64,000 nucleotides of DNA, taken from assembly GCA_905213895.1 (NCBI GenBank), contig CAJMKE010000001.1:62001-126000 (forward strand), given 5' to 3'. The notes beneath the pieces were generated by a model. That model searched no databases. It was given only the letters and a program-made list of their open reading frames with translations, and was not told where the DNA came from. The stretch is from an uncultured Alistipes sp. (GTDB taxonomy: Bacteria; Bacteroidota; Bacteroidia; Bacteroidales; Rikenellaceae). A program made the translations under genes and the position numbers. Below are positions 34,142 through 43,344 of this stretch, one piece after another (positions within the stretch are counted from its first letter, which is position 1; each line of letters starts with the position of its first letter).

Positions 34142-34149
34142 TACCTTTG
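34142..34149 (+). promoter_or_regulatory. -7 element of the rplM operon (TACCTTTG)
   Basis: Perfect TAnnTTTG match giving a leader of about 60 bases before the GTG of rplM. The leader has a small CCGCAAAGTGCGG hairpin directly after the start site, which could be regulatory. Confidence 0.6.
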
Positions 34150-34214
34150 CGCACCCGCAAAGTGCGGAGTTGGATTACAATTAGTTTATTAACAAGTATT
34201 AAACGTAAAACAAA

Positions 34215-34670
34215 GTGGATTCATTAAGTTACAAAACCATCTCGGCTAATGCAGCGACGGTCGACAAGCAATGGGTCGTCATCGATGCAACGAACGAGGT
34301 GTTGGGTCGTTTAGCCTCGCAGGTAGCGAAAATCCTGTGCGGCAAAAACAAGCCGAGTTACACTCCACACGTTGATTGCGGCGACTATGTCATCGTCATC
34401 AACGCAGAGAAGGTGAAACTCACCGGAAAGAAAATGACCGACAAGGTCTATGTTCGTCACACCGGCTATCCGGGCGGTCAGCGTTTCGCTACGCCGGCGG
34501 AGTATCTCACGAAGAAGCCGGAGTTCGTTATCGAGGAAGCGGTTCGCGGCATGTTGCCTAAAACCCGTCTCGGCAGCGCAATCATCAAAAATTTGAAGGT
34601 TTACGCCGGCGCGGAGCATCCGCACGTGGCTCAGAACCCGAAGTCAATTAAATTAAACGAGATTAAGTAA
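34215..34670 (+). CDS. rplM: 50S ribosomal protein L13
   Basis: Early-assembly large-subunit protein, 151 aa. Conserved VVIDATNEVLGRLAS, GKNKPSYTPHVDCGDYV, KVYVRHTGYPGG and LPKTRLG are present. Translation begins with GTG at 34215, chosen because MDSLSYKTISANAATV matches the normal Bacteroidetes N-terminus and no ATG lies in that place. First gene of an rplM-rpsI-rpsB-tsf set. Confidence 0.97.
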   Translation: MDSLSYKTISANAATVDKQWVVIDATNEVLGRLASQVAKILCGKNKPSYTPHVDCGDYVIVINAEKVKLTGKKMTDKVYVRHTGYPGGQRFATPAEYLTKKPEFVIEEAVRGMLPKTRLGSAIIKNLKVYAGAEHPHVAQNPKSIKLNEIK

Positions 34671-34675
34671 GCATT

Positions 34676-35062
34676 ATGGAAGTTGTAAACACCGTTGGTC
34701 GCCGTAAGGCAGCAGTGGCTCGCGTATTCGTGAAGCCGGGCAAAGGCAACATTACAATCAACCAGAAGGAACTCGGAGTCTATTTCCCTTTGAACATTCT
34801 GCAATACGAGGTTAAGCAGCCGTTGCTCGTAACCGAGACCGCAGAATCCTTCGACGTGGTCATCAACCTCGTCGGCGGCGGTATCAAGGGTCAGGCGGAG
34901 GCTGCTCGCATGGGTATCGCACGTGCATTGTGCGAAATCAATGCCGAGTATCGTCCGGTTTTGAAGAAGAACGGATTCCTCACTCGTGATTCCCGCGAGG
35001 TTGAGCGTAAGAAGCCGGGTCAGCCGGGCGCACGTCGTAAGTTCCAGTTCAGTAAGCGTTAA
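34676..35062 (+). CDS. rpsI: 30S ribosomal protein S9
   Basis: 128-aa small-subunit protein whose C-terminal tail reaches the P site. It has GRRKAAVARVFV near the start, the GGGIKGQAEAARMGIARAL core and the invariant C-terminus KKPGQPGARRKFQFSKR. It starts 5 bases after rplM, the usual pairing. Confidence 0.98.
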   Translation: MEVVNTVGRRKAAVARVFVKPGKGNITINQKELGVYFPLNILQYEVKQPLLVTETAESFDVVINLVGGGIKGQAEAARMGIARALCEINAEYRPVLKKNGFLTRDSREVERKKPGQPGARRKFQFSKR

Positions 35063-35247
35063 ACCTTACCGCAACCAACTATTCGGCAAAGCACGACAAG
35101 GGTTTTCAAATCGACCAGACTGCGACGAAACATTCGCATTACCCGTCCGATTGCCCTGTCGCGGAAAACTCTCGGGACCGACGAGGTCGCTACCGCGGGA
35201 GTTGAAGAAAAGAGGATTAAAATTAGATTAAAAAAACGTAAACAAAA
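35063..35247 (+). promoter_or_regulatory. Candidate structured leader of rpsB
   Basis: The 185 bases between rpsI and rpsB encode no ORF. They hold a nested hairpin at 35167-35203 (arms AACTC..CGG and CCG..GGAGTT, inner GACC/GGTC), followed by an A-rich stretch up to the ATG. It has no T-run after it, so it is not a typical terminator. Autogenous control by S2 is a fair guess for ribosomal leaders of this kind, but I recognise no known motif here. Confidence 0.45.
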
Positions 35248-36111
35248 ATGTCACGTACAGATTTTAATACATTATTGGAAGCCGGTGTTCATTTTGGTCA
35301 CTTGAAGCGCAAGTGGAATCCTAAAATGGCTCCGTACATCTTTATGGAGAAGAACGGCATCCATATCATCGACCTTTACAAGACGGCAGTGAAACTGGAT
35401 GAGGCCGCAGCGGCTCTCAAACAAATCGCCAAGAGCGGTCGTCGCGTATTGTTCGTTGCAACCAAGAAACAAGCGAAGGAAATTGTTGCCGAAAAGGTGT
35501 CGGCAGTCGGAATGCCTTACGTTACCGAACGTTGGGCAGGCGGTATGCTGACAAACTTCCCAACCATACGAAAAGCCGTTAAGAAGATGGCTACCATCGA
35601 CAAGATGACCACCGACGGCGTTTTCGATAACTTCTCGAAGCGCGAGAAGTTGCAGATTGCACGCCAGCGTGCAAAACTCGAAAAGAACCTCGGTTCCATC
35701 GCCGACCTTACCCGTCTGCCTGCCGCACTGTTCGTTATCGACGTGCAGAAGGAGCAGAACGCTGTCAAGGAGGCAAAGCGATTGAGCATCCCTGTATTTG
35801 CAATGGTAGATACTTGTTGTGATCCAACCGACATTGATTACGTTATACCAGCAAATGACGATGCTACGAAATCGATTGCCGTTATCCTCGACACCGTTTG
35901 CGCCGCTATCGCAGAGGGTACCGAAGAGCGTAAACTCGAAAAGGAGAAGGAGGCTGTCGAAGCCGAGGCGAACACCGAGGCTGCTCCGGTAAAGAAAGAC
36001 GCCAAACCGCGCATCAAGAAGAGCGTTAAGGCTTCTGTCGATGCAGAGGAGGCTGCCGTAGCAGAGGTTGTCGCTGCAACCGAAGAGGTTGAAGCAAAAA
36101 CAGAAGAGTAA
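35248..36111 (+). CDS. rpsB: 30S ribosomal protein S2
   Basis: 287-aa small-subunit protein. Conserved blocks are LLEAGVHFGHLKRKWNPKMAPYIF, ATKKQAKEIV, YVTERWAGGMLTNFPTIRK, LPAALFVIDVQKEQNAVKEA and PVFAMVDTCCDPTDIDYVIPANDDA. A variable tail of ~60 residues is rich in Glu, Ala and Lys, as in many Bacteroidota. tsf follows after 25 bases, the nearly universal rpsB-tsf pairing. Confidence 0.98.
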   Translation: MSRTDFNTLLEAGVHFGHLKRKWNPKMAPYIFMEKNGIHIIDLYKTAVKLDEAAAALKQIAKSGRRVLFVATKKQAKEIVAEKVSAVGMPYVTERWAGGMLTNFPTIRKAVKKMATIDKMTTDGVFDNFSKREKLQIARQRAKLEKNLGSIADLTRLPAALFVIDVQKEQNAVKEAKRLSIPVFAMVDTCCDPTDIDYVIPANDDATKSIAVILDTVCAAIAEGTEERKLEKEKEAVEAEANTEAAPVKKDAKPRIKKSVKASVDAEEAAVAEVVAATEEVEAKTEE

Positions 36112-36136
36112 TTAACCGAAAACAAGGAAAACAACT

Positions 36137-36973
36137 ATGGCAATAGAGATTAAAGCCGCAGACGTGATGAAACTCCGCAAGATGACCGGTGCCGGCATGA
36201 TGGATTGCAAGAAGGCGCTCATCGAAGCAGAGGGTGATTACGACCGCGCACAGGATATTATTCGCGAGAAGGGTAAACTCGTCGTTGCAAAGCGTGCCGA
36301 CCGTTCCGCAAGCGAAGGTGTTGTCGTTACCAAGATTGCAGGCGAGAAGGGTTATATCCTTTGCCTTGCATGCGAAACCGACTTCGTCGCTCAGAACTCG
36401 GAGTTCGCCGCATCGGCGAATGCCATTCTGGAAATCGCCGCTGCCGCCGACGCTGCCGATACCGCAGCACTTCTGGCAGTCAAGAACGCCGAGGGTCATA
36501 CCGTCGAGGAGATGGTAACCGAGAAATCGGGTCAGACCGGCGAAAAGGTGGAACTCGCATACTACGCTCGCGTAGAGGCTCCGTTCATCAACGCTTACGT
36601 TCACTTCAACAAGAAACTCGGTACGATGCTCGGTTTCAGCAAGCCGGTATCGGAGGAGGTCGCTCACACAATCGCAATGCAGGCTACCGCAATGGCTCCT
36701 ATCTCGATTGATGTAGACGACTGCCCTGCCGACGTAGTCGCTCACGAGAAGACTATCGCGTTGGAGCAGATGAAGCAGGACCCGAAGAACGCCAACAAGC
36801 CGGAGGCTATTCTCGAAAAGATTGCCGAGGGTAAGATGCGCAAGTTCTTCGAGGAGAACACTCTTCTCAACCAGACTCTTGTCGGTGAGAAGGAGACCAT
36901 CCGCGAATATCTCGCCAAGGCAGATAAGGACGTTAAGATTGTTGCTTACAAGCGTTTTGCTTTGGAGGCATAA
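36137..36973 (+). CDS. tsf: Elongation factor Ts
   Basis: Guanine nucleotide exchange factor for EF-Tu. The 278-aa protein has the N-terminal UBA-like motif VMKLRKMTGAGMMDCKKAL (residues 10-28), then the two core subdomains with CLACETDFVAQN, the EF-Tu contact segment, and YVHFNKKLGTMLGF. The order rpsB-tsf is as expected. A hairpin terminator follows directly. Confidence 0.98.
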   Translation: MAIEIKAADVMKLRKMTGAGMMDCKKALIEAEGDYDRAQDIIREKGKLVVAKRADRSASEGVVVTKIAGEKGYILCLACETDFVAQNSEFAASANAILEIAAAADAADTAALLAVKNAEGHTVEEMVTEKSGQTGEKVELAYYARVEAPFINAYVHFNKKLGTMLGFSKPVSEEVAHTIAMQATAMAPISIDVDDCPADVVAHEKTIALEQMKQDPKNANKPEAILEKIAEGKMRKFFEENTLLNQTLVGEKETIREYLAKADKDVKIVAYKRFALEA

Positions 36974-36990
36974 TCGGACATCGTCCGATA

Positions 36991-37022
36991 AAAAACGCTG
37001 TACGAAAGTACAGCGTTTTTTT
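36991..37022. terminator. Bidirectional terminator between tsf and the S26 peptidase gene
   Basis: 13-bp perfect stem (36991-37003 and 37008-37020), GAAA tetraloop, seven T on the plus strand and an A/T mirror on the minus strand. A small ATCGGAC/GTCCGAT hairpin lies just before it (36973-36989). Confidence 0.93.
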
Positions 37023-37028
37023 GTTTCC

Positions 37029-37073
37029 TTAAAGTCTTTAAAGTCCTTAATGACTTTAAGGTCATTAAGGTCG
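37029..37073. repeat. Intergenic 9-bp repeat array R6 (TTAANGWCN x5)
   Basis: Units TTAAAGTCT, TTAAAGTCC, TTAATGACT, TTAAGGTCA, TTAAGGTCG. It lies between the tsf terminator and the stop of the S26 peptidase gene at 37090. Confidence 0.9.
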
Positions 37074-37089
37074 CATTGGGTTAAGGGCT

Positions 37090-37503
37090 TTATCTCGGAG
37101 TTACACGTCGGATAATCGCGAGCGGAAAGCGGCGGACGGGACGAAGCCACAGCCATATTTGGGCGAAGAAGATATGCGTCCGCGAGCAGTCTATGATTCC
37201 GTAGACCTTGTCGCGCGTCATCGATTCCGTGCCGTAGATATTTCCGTCACCGAGCAGGGTAACCATGTCGCCGTCGAGTGCTATGATGCGGTGAATCACG
37301 AAGTTGCGCCCCGTGTCGGCGAGAACGACATTGTATTTGCGGAAATCCTCCTCTCTAATTGGGCGCAGCGAAACCGTCGAGCCGCTGCGGAAAAACGGCA
37401 GCATGCTTTGTCCCTTGACGGATACCCGTACCGGCGACCCTTCGAGTAGCAGGTCGCGGACGACGGAGAACATCTCCCGATTGTTCATTTCGTGGACTTT
37501 CAT
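37090..37503 (-). CDS. S24/S26-family (signal-peptidase-like) protein
   Basis: A 137-aa protein with a signal-peptidase fold core: VKGQSMLPFF with candidate nucleophile Ser33, and NFVIHRIIALDGD with His71 where E. coli LepB has Lys. That makes it the Ser-His (S26B-like) kind. It lacks an N-terminal membrane anchor but has a hydrophobic aromatic C-terminal stretch (FFAQIWLWLRPV). Its ATG overlaps the TGA of the HPr-kinase-like gene (ATGA), so the two are translationally coupled. In this company a job as leader peptidase or as a peptide-processing factor is plausible, but unproven. Confidence 0.78.
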   Translation of the reverse strand: MKVHEMNNREMFSVVRDLLLEGSPVRVSVKGQSMLPFFRSGSTVSLRPIREEDFRKYNVVLADTGRNFVIHRIIALDGDMVTLLGDGNIYGTESMTRDKVYGIIDCSRTHIFFAQIWLWLRPVRRFPLAIIRRVTPR

Positions 37504-38381
37504 TGCCTGCCGAATATCGTGTTATACGAAAGTCTTGCGGCGTCGCCGTCCGGAAGACACTCCAAATGATAGACCGGAACATTGGCAATCATCTGCGAAA
37601 GCGTGTTGCAGATGCAGTCCTGTAATTCGTCGTTGTAGGCGAATGCTGGAGGACACGACGGCAGCAGCGCGCCTATGGCGTTCAATGTGCCGAGCCGTTT
37701 TATAAGGTTGTGCGGAGCCTGACTGAGCCTGACGAATCCGCGTATCGGGAAACTCATGTTGCGGTAGCATGGCGTTTTGCCGCTCCACGGCGAGCCGAAT
37801 GCGGTCGGGATGCCCTCCACGAGACGAATTATCGGGCTGTCGTCGTTCAGCAGTTTCGCGCCCTCGATATTTTCGCGCCACAATCGCGTATGAGTGCTTT
37901 TGCCGGTTCCCGATTCGCCGAGGAACAGTACCGCACCGCCGTCCTTTACGATTACGGACGAATGGATGGCGATTGCGCCGAGCGGGGCGATTGCGATGCC
38001 GAACATTATCCACAGTCCGAACCGCAGCAACGTCGCATCGACATCCGCGCCGTTGCCCATGTTGCATGAAACCGTGTTCGAGCCGTCGGGTTTGACGAAT
38101 ATCATCTTCTGTCCGGATTTCGTCATGGCGAACAGGTATCCGCCGTCGTACCGCCCGAAACTGCACGTTGCGTATTCGTCTTCGAATTCGAAATCGTATG
38201 TCGACCTGAATGTCGCGTAATCGTCTGGCGACAGACTTTCGCCGAATCTTACGGTGAGGTCGGCGGCGACCGAAAGGTCGGTTTCGACCTCGAACGGGCG
38301 GAATCCCGCGAGTCCGCATTCGACGAGGTCGCAGTTCGTACCTTCGGTCCTGATGCGGTATTGTGCTACAATGTAATCCAT
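37500..38381 (-). CDS. HPr-kinase-like (PEP carboxykinase-fold) protein
   Basis: A 293-aa protein with the P-loop GESGTGKST (residues 155-163), a preceding His140 and the acidic pair LNDDSP (178-183), the arrangement of the HPr kinase/phosphorylase C-terminal domain. Residues 1-110 form a beta-rich domain of unknown type that is not the HPrK N-terminal domain. Similar kinases in lasso-peptide clusters phosphorylate the precursor peptide. I start it at the ATG at 38381, which shares one base with the ABC transporter stop (TAATG). A longer open frame upstream is only a shadow of the ABC gene. Confidence 0.8.
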   Translation of the reverse strand: MDYIVAQYRIRTEGTNCDLVECGLAGFRPFEVETDLSVAADLTVRFGESLSPDDYATFRSTYDFEFEDEYATCSFGRYDGGYLFAMTKSGQKMIFVKPDGSNTVSCNMGNGADVDATLLRFGLWIMFGIAIAPLGAIAIHSSVIVKDGGAVLFLGESGTGKSTHTRLWRENIEGAKLLNDDSPIIRLVEGIPTAFGSPWSGKTPCYRNMSFPIRGFVRLSQAPHNLIKRLGTLNAIGALLPSCPPAFAYNDELQDCICNTLSQMIANVPVYHLECLPDGDAARLSYNTIFGRQ

Positions 38382-40078
38382 TACTTTATCTCTATTATGC
38401 GGTCGCAACAGTCGAGCGAACTTTCGCGATGCGCTATTATTATTATCGTAAGTTGGTCGTCGTTGCGCGACAGCGTTTCTATCGATTCGTTGATGCCGCG
38501 TTCCGTATCGCTGTCGAGCGACGATGTCGCCTCGTCGAAGAACAGTATGTCGGCGCGTTTGTACAGTGCGCGCGCAATGCCGATTCTCTGCCGTTGTCCG
38601 CCCGAAAGCAACGCTCCGCATTCGCCGATGCGGCTTTGTAGACCGTTCGGAAGCGAATCCACGAATTCGCGTAGGTTCGCCATGTCTACGGCTTTGTTCA
38701 CGCGGTCGAGGTCTACCGATGCCTCGTCGCATCCGAGAGCGATGTTGGCGAGGATTGTGTTGTCGGTCAGGAATACGCTTTGCGATACATAACCGATTGT
38801 GTTCTGCCATTTGCGGCGGTTGGACTCGGAGAGCAATTCGCCGTCGATGCGTATTCCGCCGCCCGTCGGACGGTAGAATCCGAGTAGCAGATTGAACAGA
38901 GTGGTCTTGCCTGCGCCCGAACGACCCTTGATGCCGATTTTCTCGCCCTTGCGTATCTCGAACGACAGCCCGTGCAGCGTGTCCTTGTCGCTGTCGGCGA
39001 ACCGGAACGACAAATTGTCGATTTCGATGCTGTCGCGGAACTCGAACCGGTCGTCCGCAGTGTCCTCGACGGTCGAGGTCTTGTTTATGTCGGCGTCGCG
39101 TATTATATCTATGGTGTAGCGGTTGTAGCGCAATGCTGTCCATGCAGCCATTATGCTGCGTATCGATGGTAGAAGCCGCAGTGCCGCCACGGCGAAGATT
39201 CCGAACAGAATCTTCATGTCGCCGCTGCCCGAGCCGACACTCATCGTAACAAGCAGCGACATTCCCGCCGCAAGCCCTATCTCGGTGAATATCTGCGGTA
39301 GCGTGGATACGGTCGCATTTTTCGCACCGACGTCGATTATAGTGTCTATCGAACGGTCGAACGAGGAGAGCATCTTCGGAAAGGCGTTGTTGATTTCGAT
39401 GTCGGCGTATCCGCGGTAGGTCTCGACGACGTTGCGGTATTTGGTGCGCTGCGCCTCGTTCTCGATGTCGCCGTAACGGTTCACGCGCTTTCTGACGAGT
39501 GCGAAATAGAGCCATACCGACGGTACGAATATCGCGACGGTCAGCAGTGCGGCTGTCGGATTGTAAATCAGTATGGCGGCGAAGAGCATCGCGAACAGCA
39601 TCGCTTCGCTGAATATCGATGCGAGCGGTCGCAGTACTCCGGCGACGAAGGTGTAGCATACGACATTCACGTTGCGCGACAGAACCGCCGAGTTGGAACT
39701 TTTGATGAACGACAGCCCGCGGTTGAAATAGTCGATGTAAAGATTCCGCGACAGATAGCGGTAGAGCGCGTAGATGTAGTCTCGCTCGAACCGGTAAAGA
39801 GCCAGATTGACAAGGCATTTTACGGTGATGAACAGCAGCATCGCCGCAGTTACCGATGCGACGAACGAGGTGTCGCTGCCGAATCCGAAAGTGTCGTATA
39901 TTTCCGACAGATAGCGGTTGGAGTGGATGTTTTCGCTGTCGAGAATCAGGTAGAGTACCGGCAGCAGGGCGGCAAGCCCGACGAAATTGAGCAACGCCCG
40001 CAACAGGATTGTGAACGTTACCAAATATCCGCGCACCCGGAACTGCCGCGGTATTATGCCGAGTACCGATTGTTTCAT
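38381..40078 (-). CDS. ABC transporter, fused membrane and ATPase domains (exporter type)
   Basis: A 565-aa half-transporter. Six membrane helices occupy residues ~18-320 and the ATPase domain follows, with Walker A GRSGAGKTT, ABC signature LSGGQRQRIGIARAL, Walker B ILFFDEATSSLD and switch AHR. There is no N-terminal C39 peptidase domain. It would act as a homodimer exporting a peptide, lipid or polysaccharide. It lies 48 bases after the helicase gene and its stop overlaps the start of the HPr-kinase-like gene. The combination suggests export of a modified peptide. Confidence 0.9.
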   Translation of the reverse strand: MKQSVLGIIPRQFRVRGYLVTFTILLRALLNFVGLAALLPVLYLILDSENIHSNRYLSEIYDTFGFGSDTSFVASVTAAMLLFITVKCLVNLALYRFERDYIYALYRYLSRNLYIDYFNRGLSFIKSSNSAVLSRNVNVVCYTFVAGVLRPLASIFSEAMLFAMLFAAILIYNPTAALLTVAIFVPSVWLYFALVRKRVNRYGDIENEAQRTKYRNVVETYRGYADIEINNAFPKMLSSFDRSIDTIIDVGAKNATVSTLPQIFTEIGLAAGMSLLVTMSVGSGSGDMKILFGIFAVAALRLLPSIRSIMAAWTALRYNRYTIDIIRDADINKTSTVEDTADDRFEFRDSIEIDNLSFRFADSDKDTLHGLSFEIRKGEKIGIKGRSGAGKTTLFNLLLGFYRPTGGGIRIDGELLSESNRRKWQNTIGYVSQSVFLTDNTILANIALGCDEASVDLDRVNKAVDMANLREFVDSLPNGLQSRIGECGALLSGGQRQRIGIARALYKRADILFFDEATSSLDSDTERGINESIETLSRNDDQLTIIIIAHRESSLDCCDRIIEIK

Positions 40079-40126
40079 CGCGCTAAATTACAAAAAAAAA
40101 CGTAACCGCCGACCTAATGCCGTCTC

Positions 40127-43100
40127 TTATTGCGCGACTTCCACGATTTTGCCCGATTTGACGTACCATATATATCCGCGGACGTCGTCGTAGCCCATAC
40201 TGCGCAGCATGGCGGCATATTCGGCGACCTGCTCGGCGTGTGAAGATTCGGCTTTGCCGAACTTGTAATCGACGACGACCGCCTGTCGCCCTTTTATCAT
40301 TACGCGGTCGGGACGCAGCATGCCGCGAGCCGGAACGATTATGTTGTTTTCGCGCCGGACGAGCGTCCAGTCTCCGTCGAACCACTCTCCCGCCACGGTA
40401 TTGGCGAGGGTTTGTTCGATGCGTGCCGTCAGTGCCGCCGCCTCGTTGTCCGACAGTACGCCGTCGATTACCATTTGGCGTATGGCGGCGGCGATGTCGT
40501 CGCGCGAAGCGGCATTCTCGAATACCCGATGCAGCGAAATTCCCATGTTGCGCGGAGTGATGCGCACCTGCTCGCCCTCCTCGAAATATCGGGCGGACGG
40601 CAGCCGCAGACGCAGGTTCACCGGCGATGACGTGTATTCGTCCAGCCGCACATGCATCGATTCGTCCGGTTTTTCGTCGAACGGCTCCGGCGGCGTGTTT
40701 TCGCCGAACTCGCAGACGCGTGTGCCGTCTTCATGTTCGACGAAACTGTCGGCAGGCAGCGCGTCGCAGATGAATCTGCCGGCGGTTTTCAGTTTCGCCG
40801 CCCGTTCGGGGATGAACACGTGCAACTGCTCGGCTGCGCGGGTAAGTGCCACGTAAAGCAGGTTTATCGCATCGACGTGCGAATATACGGTTTCGGAGTA
40901 GAACCCCTCGGCGAATGCCGAATCGGCGACCGCCTTGTTGAACGAAACGGGGAATGTCCCGAGCCCGTCGATTCCGCTGCTTGCGGATGGTTCTGCCCAA
41001 ATCGTGTTCTTTTTCCAGCCGGAATTTGCCGACGGGTTCAAATCCCATTTGCAGTAGGGTATGATTACAACCTTGTTTTCAAGACCTTTCGCCTTGTGTA
41101 CGGTCATTATCTCTATCGCCGATTCGCTGCGCTCGACGTTTACCGACTTGCCGTCACCGCTCTCGTCCCACCATTTCAGGAACAGGGCTATGTCGGCGAC
41201 GCGGCTGGCGCAGAATTTTACGACCGTTTCGTGCAATGCCTGAACGTATGCCGTCTGCCCCTCTTTTTCGGGCGAATATTTCATTACGATGTTTTCGAAA
41301 GCCTCCTCGGGCGACATTACGCGCAGCGAATCGAGAAAGGCGTTCTCCTCGTCGGTCAGTTGTGCCGTGAAATCGCAGTTTTTGCGATAACGGTCGTATA
41401 TGGCAAGGCTCAACTTGTCGCGCCGGTTTACGGCGAGCCGCAGTATGGCGATGATGAACGCTACCGCCGGCGAATTGCCGAGTTTCAGAGCCTCCTGCGT
41501 CATGACGTCGAACCGGTAGCGCGGGTCGCCTTCGTCCTTGACGGAGAGCAGCCGCCGCGCGATTTCGTAGCCGTCGTTCTTGCTGCGGACGAGCACTGTT
41601 ATGTCGCACGGTCGGTAGCCTTTGTCGATTATGCTTTTTACCCGCCCGACGATGTCGGGTTCGTTGCTGCATACGGTGATGTTCACGTAGCCGCCGTTGG
41701 TGCATTTGCGCTGCGGCTTCTGACGGTGTCCCGCATACGCCCGCAGGAGTGTGTCGTGCAGATGTGCATACGTTTCGCCGGAGATTTTCGATTGCGACCG
41801 CGCGGTTTCGAGCATCGTGTTGAGTTCGGCATTGTCGAGTGCCACGGCGCGGTCGAAAATCATGTTGTTGAATTCGACGATTGTCGGCAGACTGCGGTAG
41901 TTGCTGCCGAGCGTCTCGATTTCGGTGTCGCCGCGTCCGAGTTCGTCGGGTGCTATCGAACCGAGAATGTTCCAGTCGCTGCCGCGCCAGCGGTAAATCG
42001 ACTGCTTGATGTCGCCCACGAGTAGCACAGAAATGTCTTCGCACTGCGACATGGCGTTCCGCAGCAGTGGCAGGAAATTGCGCCACTCTCCGAGCGACGT
42101 GTCCTGGAACTCGTCTATCATGTAGCGGTCGAAACGGTTGCCGACCTTCTCGTAGATGAACGGCGTGTCGTTTTCGGTGATGAACTGCGAAATGATGTGT
42201 TTCGTTTCGGAGAGAAGCATCGTGTTCTCCTCGCGGCAGATTTCGAGCGACTTGCGGTACAGGTCGTTGAGCAGCGCGAAACTTCGGTAGTTCTGCAAAA
42301 GTATAGTTCTGCTGTTGGCGAGTTCAGCCACGGCAGGAATGTCGGCGCAAACCTTGTCGAACAGCGGCTGAATGGCTTGTGCGACAGCCAGCATGTCAGG
42401 CGTCGCCTTGCGCGTTTTGGCGAACCATGCGTCGGGAGTGCCGCCTGCGAGTGCCGCAACGGTCTTCGTCGGGAGGTCGAGCGAACCTGCCGCGACTTTC
42501 GCCAGATAACCGATTGTGCCGCGCTTGAAATCGGATTCCGACAGTCCCGCCTCGGCAACCGTGTCGATTGCCTTTTGCGCCGTCGCACGCAGTTCGTCCG
42601 CCGCCTTGTCAGCCTTCGCCGCAAATCCGAAAACGATGCGTTTCAACTCCTTTTTGTCGGTCGCATGCGCTATCGCCTCCTTGGTGTACTCCTTGAACAA
42701 CTCGTTGTGCAGGAGCAGTATCCCGTCGCGGATATTCCACTTTTCGCCCGCTTCGATACGGTCTTTCGCCATCTCCATTACCCAGTCGTAGAGTTCGCGG
42801 TCGGACGATATGTCGCCGATTACGGCATCCGCGCTTTTCGACAGTATCGGTGCGGTGTCGAGTTCGAGCGAATAATTCAGTTCGATGCCCAACTCCTTGA
42901 TGAATGCCCGCAATATGCGCTGGAAAAAAGTGTCGTTGGTGAGTATCGTGAATCTCGAATAGTCGTGCAGTATGGCTGTCCGCACCCTTTTGGCGCGCCG
43001 CCGCAACTCCTGCTCGCTCTTTCCCGTATCGCGCATGAGCATAGCCAGATAGTCGCTTTCCTCTCCCGCTGCGAGCGTATGTATCTGCCGCAGTATTCGC

Positions 43101-43276
43101 GATTTCATCTCCTCGGTCGCCTTGTGGGTGAACGTTACCGCGATTATGCGCCGATATGCGGTCGCATCGAAATCCCCGCGTTCGTTTTCGCTGCCGAGGA
43201 CATCCGAAACGTACTTGTAGGCAAGTTGATATGTCTTGCCCGAGCCTGCGCTTGCATTGAGTATCTTCGCTCTCAT
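40127..43276 (-). CDS. UvrD-type helicase-nuclease, AddA/RecB-like
   Basis: Large subunit of a double-strand-break resection enzyme. The 1049-aa protein has Walker A ASAGSGKT (residues 8-15), FTHKATEEMKSRI, the DEFQDTS motif II, LVGDIKQSIYRWRG motif III, further SF1 motifs (VHKAKGLE) and a C-terminal PD-(D/E)XK nuclease with RPDRV...VVDYKFG. I start it at the ATG at 43276, just ahead of the P-loop; an in-frame ATG at 43534 has no homologous sequence after it. A TATCTTTA box (43298-43305) lies 21 bases upstream. The AddB-like partner is at 46950 on the other strand. Confidence 0.92.
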   Translation of the reverse strand: MRAKILNASAGSGKTYQLAYKYVSDVLGSENERGDFDATAYRRIIAVTFTHKATEEMKSRILRQIHTLAAGEESDYLAMLMRDTGKSEQELRRRAKRVRTAILHDYSRFTILTNDTFFQRILRAFIKELGIELNYSLELDTAPILSKSADAVIGDISSDRELYDWVMEMAKDRIEAGEKWNIRDGILLLHNELFKEYTKEAIAHATDKKELKRIVFGFAAKADKAADELRATAQKAIDTVAEAGLSESDFKRGTIGYLAKVAAGSLDLPTKTVAALAGGTPDAWFAKTRKATPDMLAVAQAIQPLFDKVCADIPAVAELANSRTILLQNYRSFALLNDLYRKSLEICREENTMLLSETKHIISQFITENDTPFIYEKVGNRFDRYMIDEFQDTSLGEWRNFLPLLRNAMSQCEDISVLLVGDIKQSIYRWRGSDWNILGSIAPDELGRGDTEIETLGSNYRSLPTIVEFNNMIFDRAVALDNAELNTMLETARSQSKISGETYAHLHDTLLRAYAGHRQKPQRKCTNGGYVNITVCSNEPDIVGRVKSIIDKGYRPCDITVLVRSKNDGYEIARRLLSVKDEGDPRYRFDVMTQEALKLGNSPAVAFIIAILRLAVNRRDKLSLAIYDRYRKNCDFTAQLTDEENAFLDSLRVMSPEEAFENIVMKYSPEKEGQTAYVQALHETVVKFCASRVADIALFLKWWDESGDGKSVNVERSESAIEIMTVHKAKGLENKVVIIPYCKWDLNPSANSGWKKNTIWAEPSASSGIDGLGTFPVSFNKAVADSAFAEGFYSETVYSHVDAINLLYVALTRAAEQLHVFIPERAAKLKTAGRFICDALPADSFVEHEDGTRVCEFGENTPPEPFDEKPDESMHVRLDEYTSSPVNLRLRLPSARYFEEGEQVRITPRNMGISLHRVFENAASRDDIAAAIRQMVIDGVLSDNEAAALTARIEQTLANTVAGEWFDGDWTLVRRENNIIVPARGMLRPDRVMIKGRQAVVVDYKFGKAESSHAEQVAEYAAMLRSMGYDDVRGYIWYVKSGKIVEVAQ

Positions 43277-43344
43277 CCGATTGACCGTGTCGATGCGTAA
43301 AGATACCCATTTTAATTTAATTCGTGCCGCTTGCACGCAAAAAT

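Noticed and set aside
7765..34149. TTTG motifs 12-13 bases upstream of several -7 boxes as -33 elements
   Set aside because: The known spacing is 19-21 bases. TTTG is common in AT-rich intergenic DNA, so these could be chance and I did not annotate them.
37500..39818. 772-codon minus-strand frame joining the HPr-kinase-like region to upstream sequence
   Set aside because: The upstream part is an out-of-frame reading of the ABC transporter gene; the real protein starts at the ATG at 38381 that overlaps the ABC stop.
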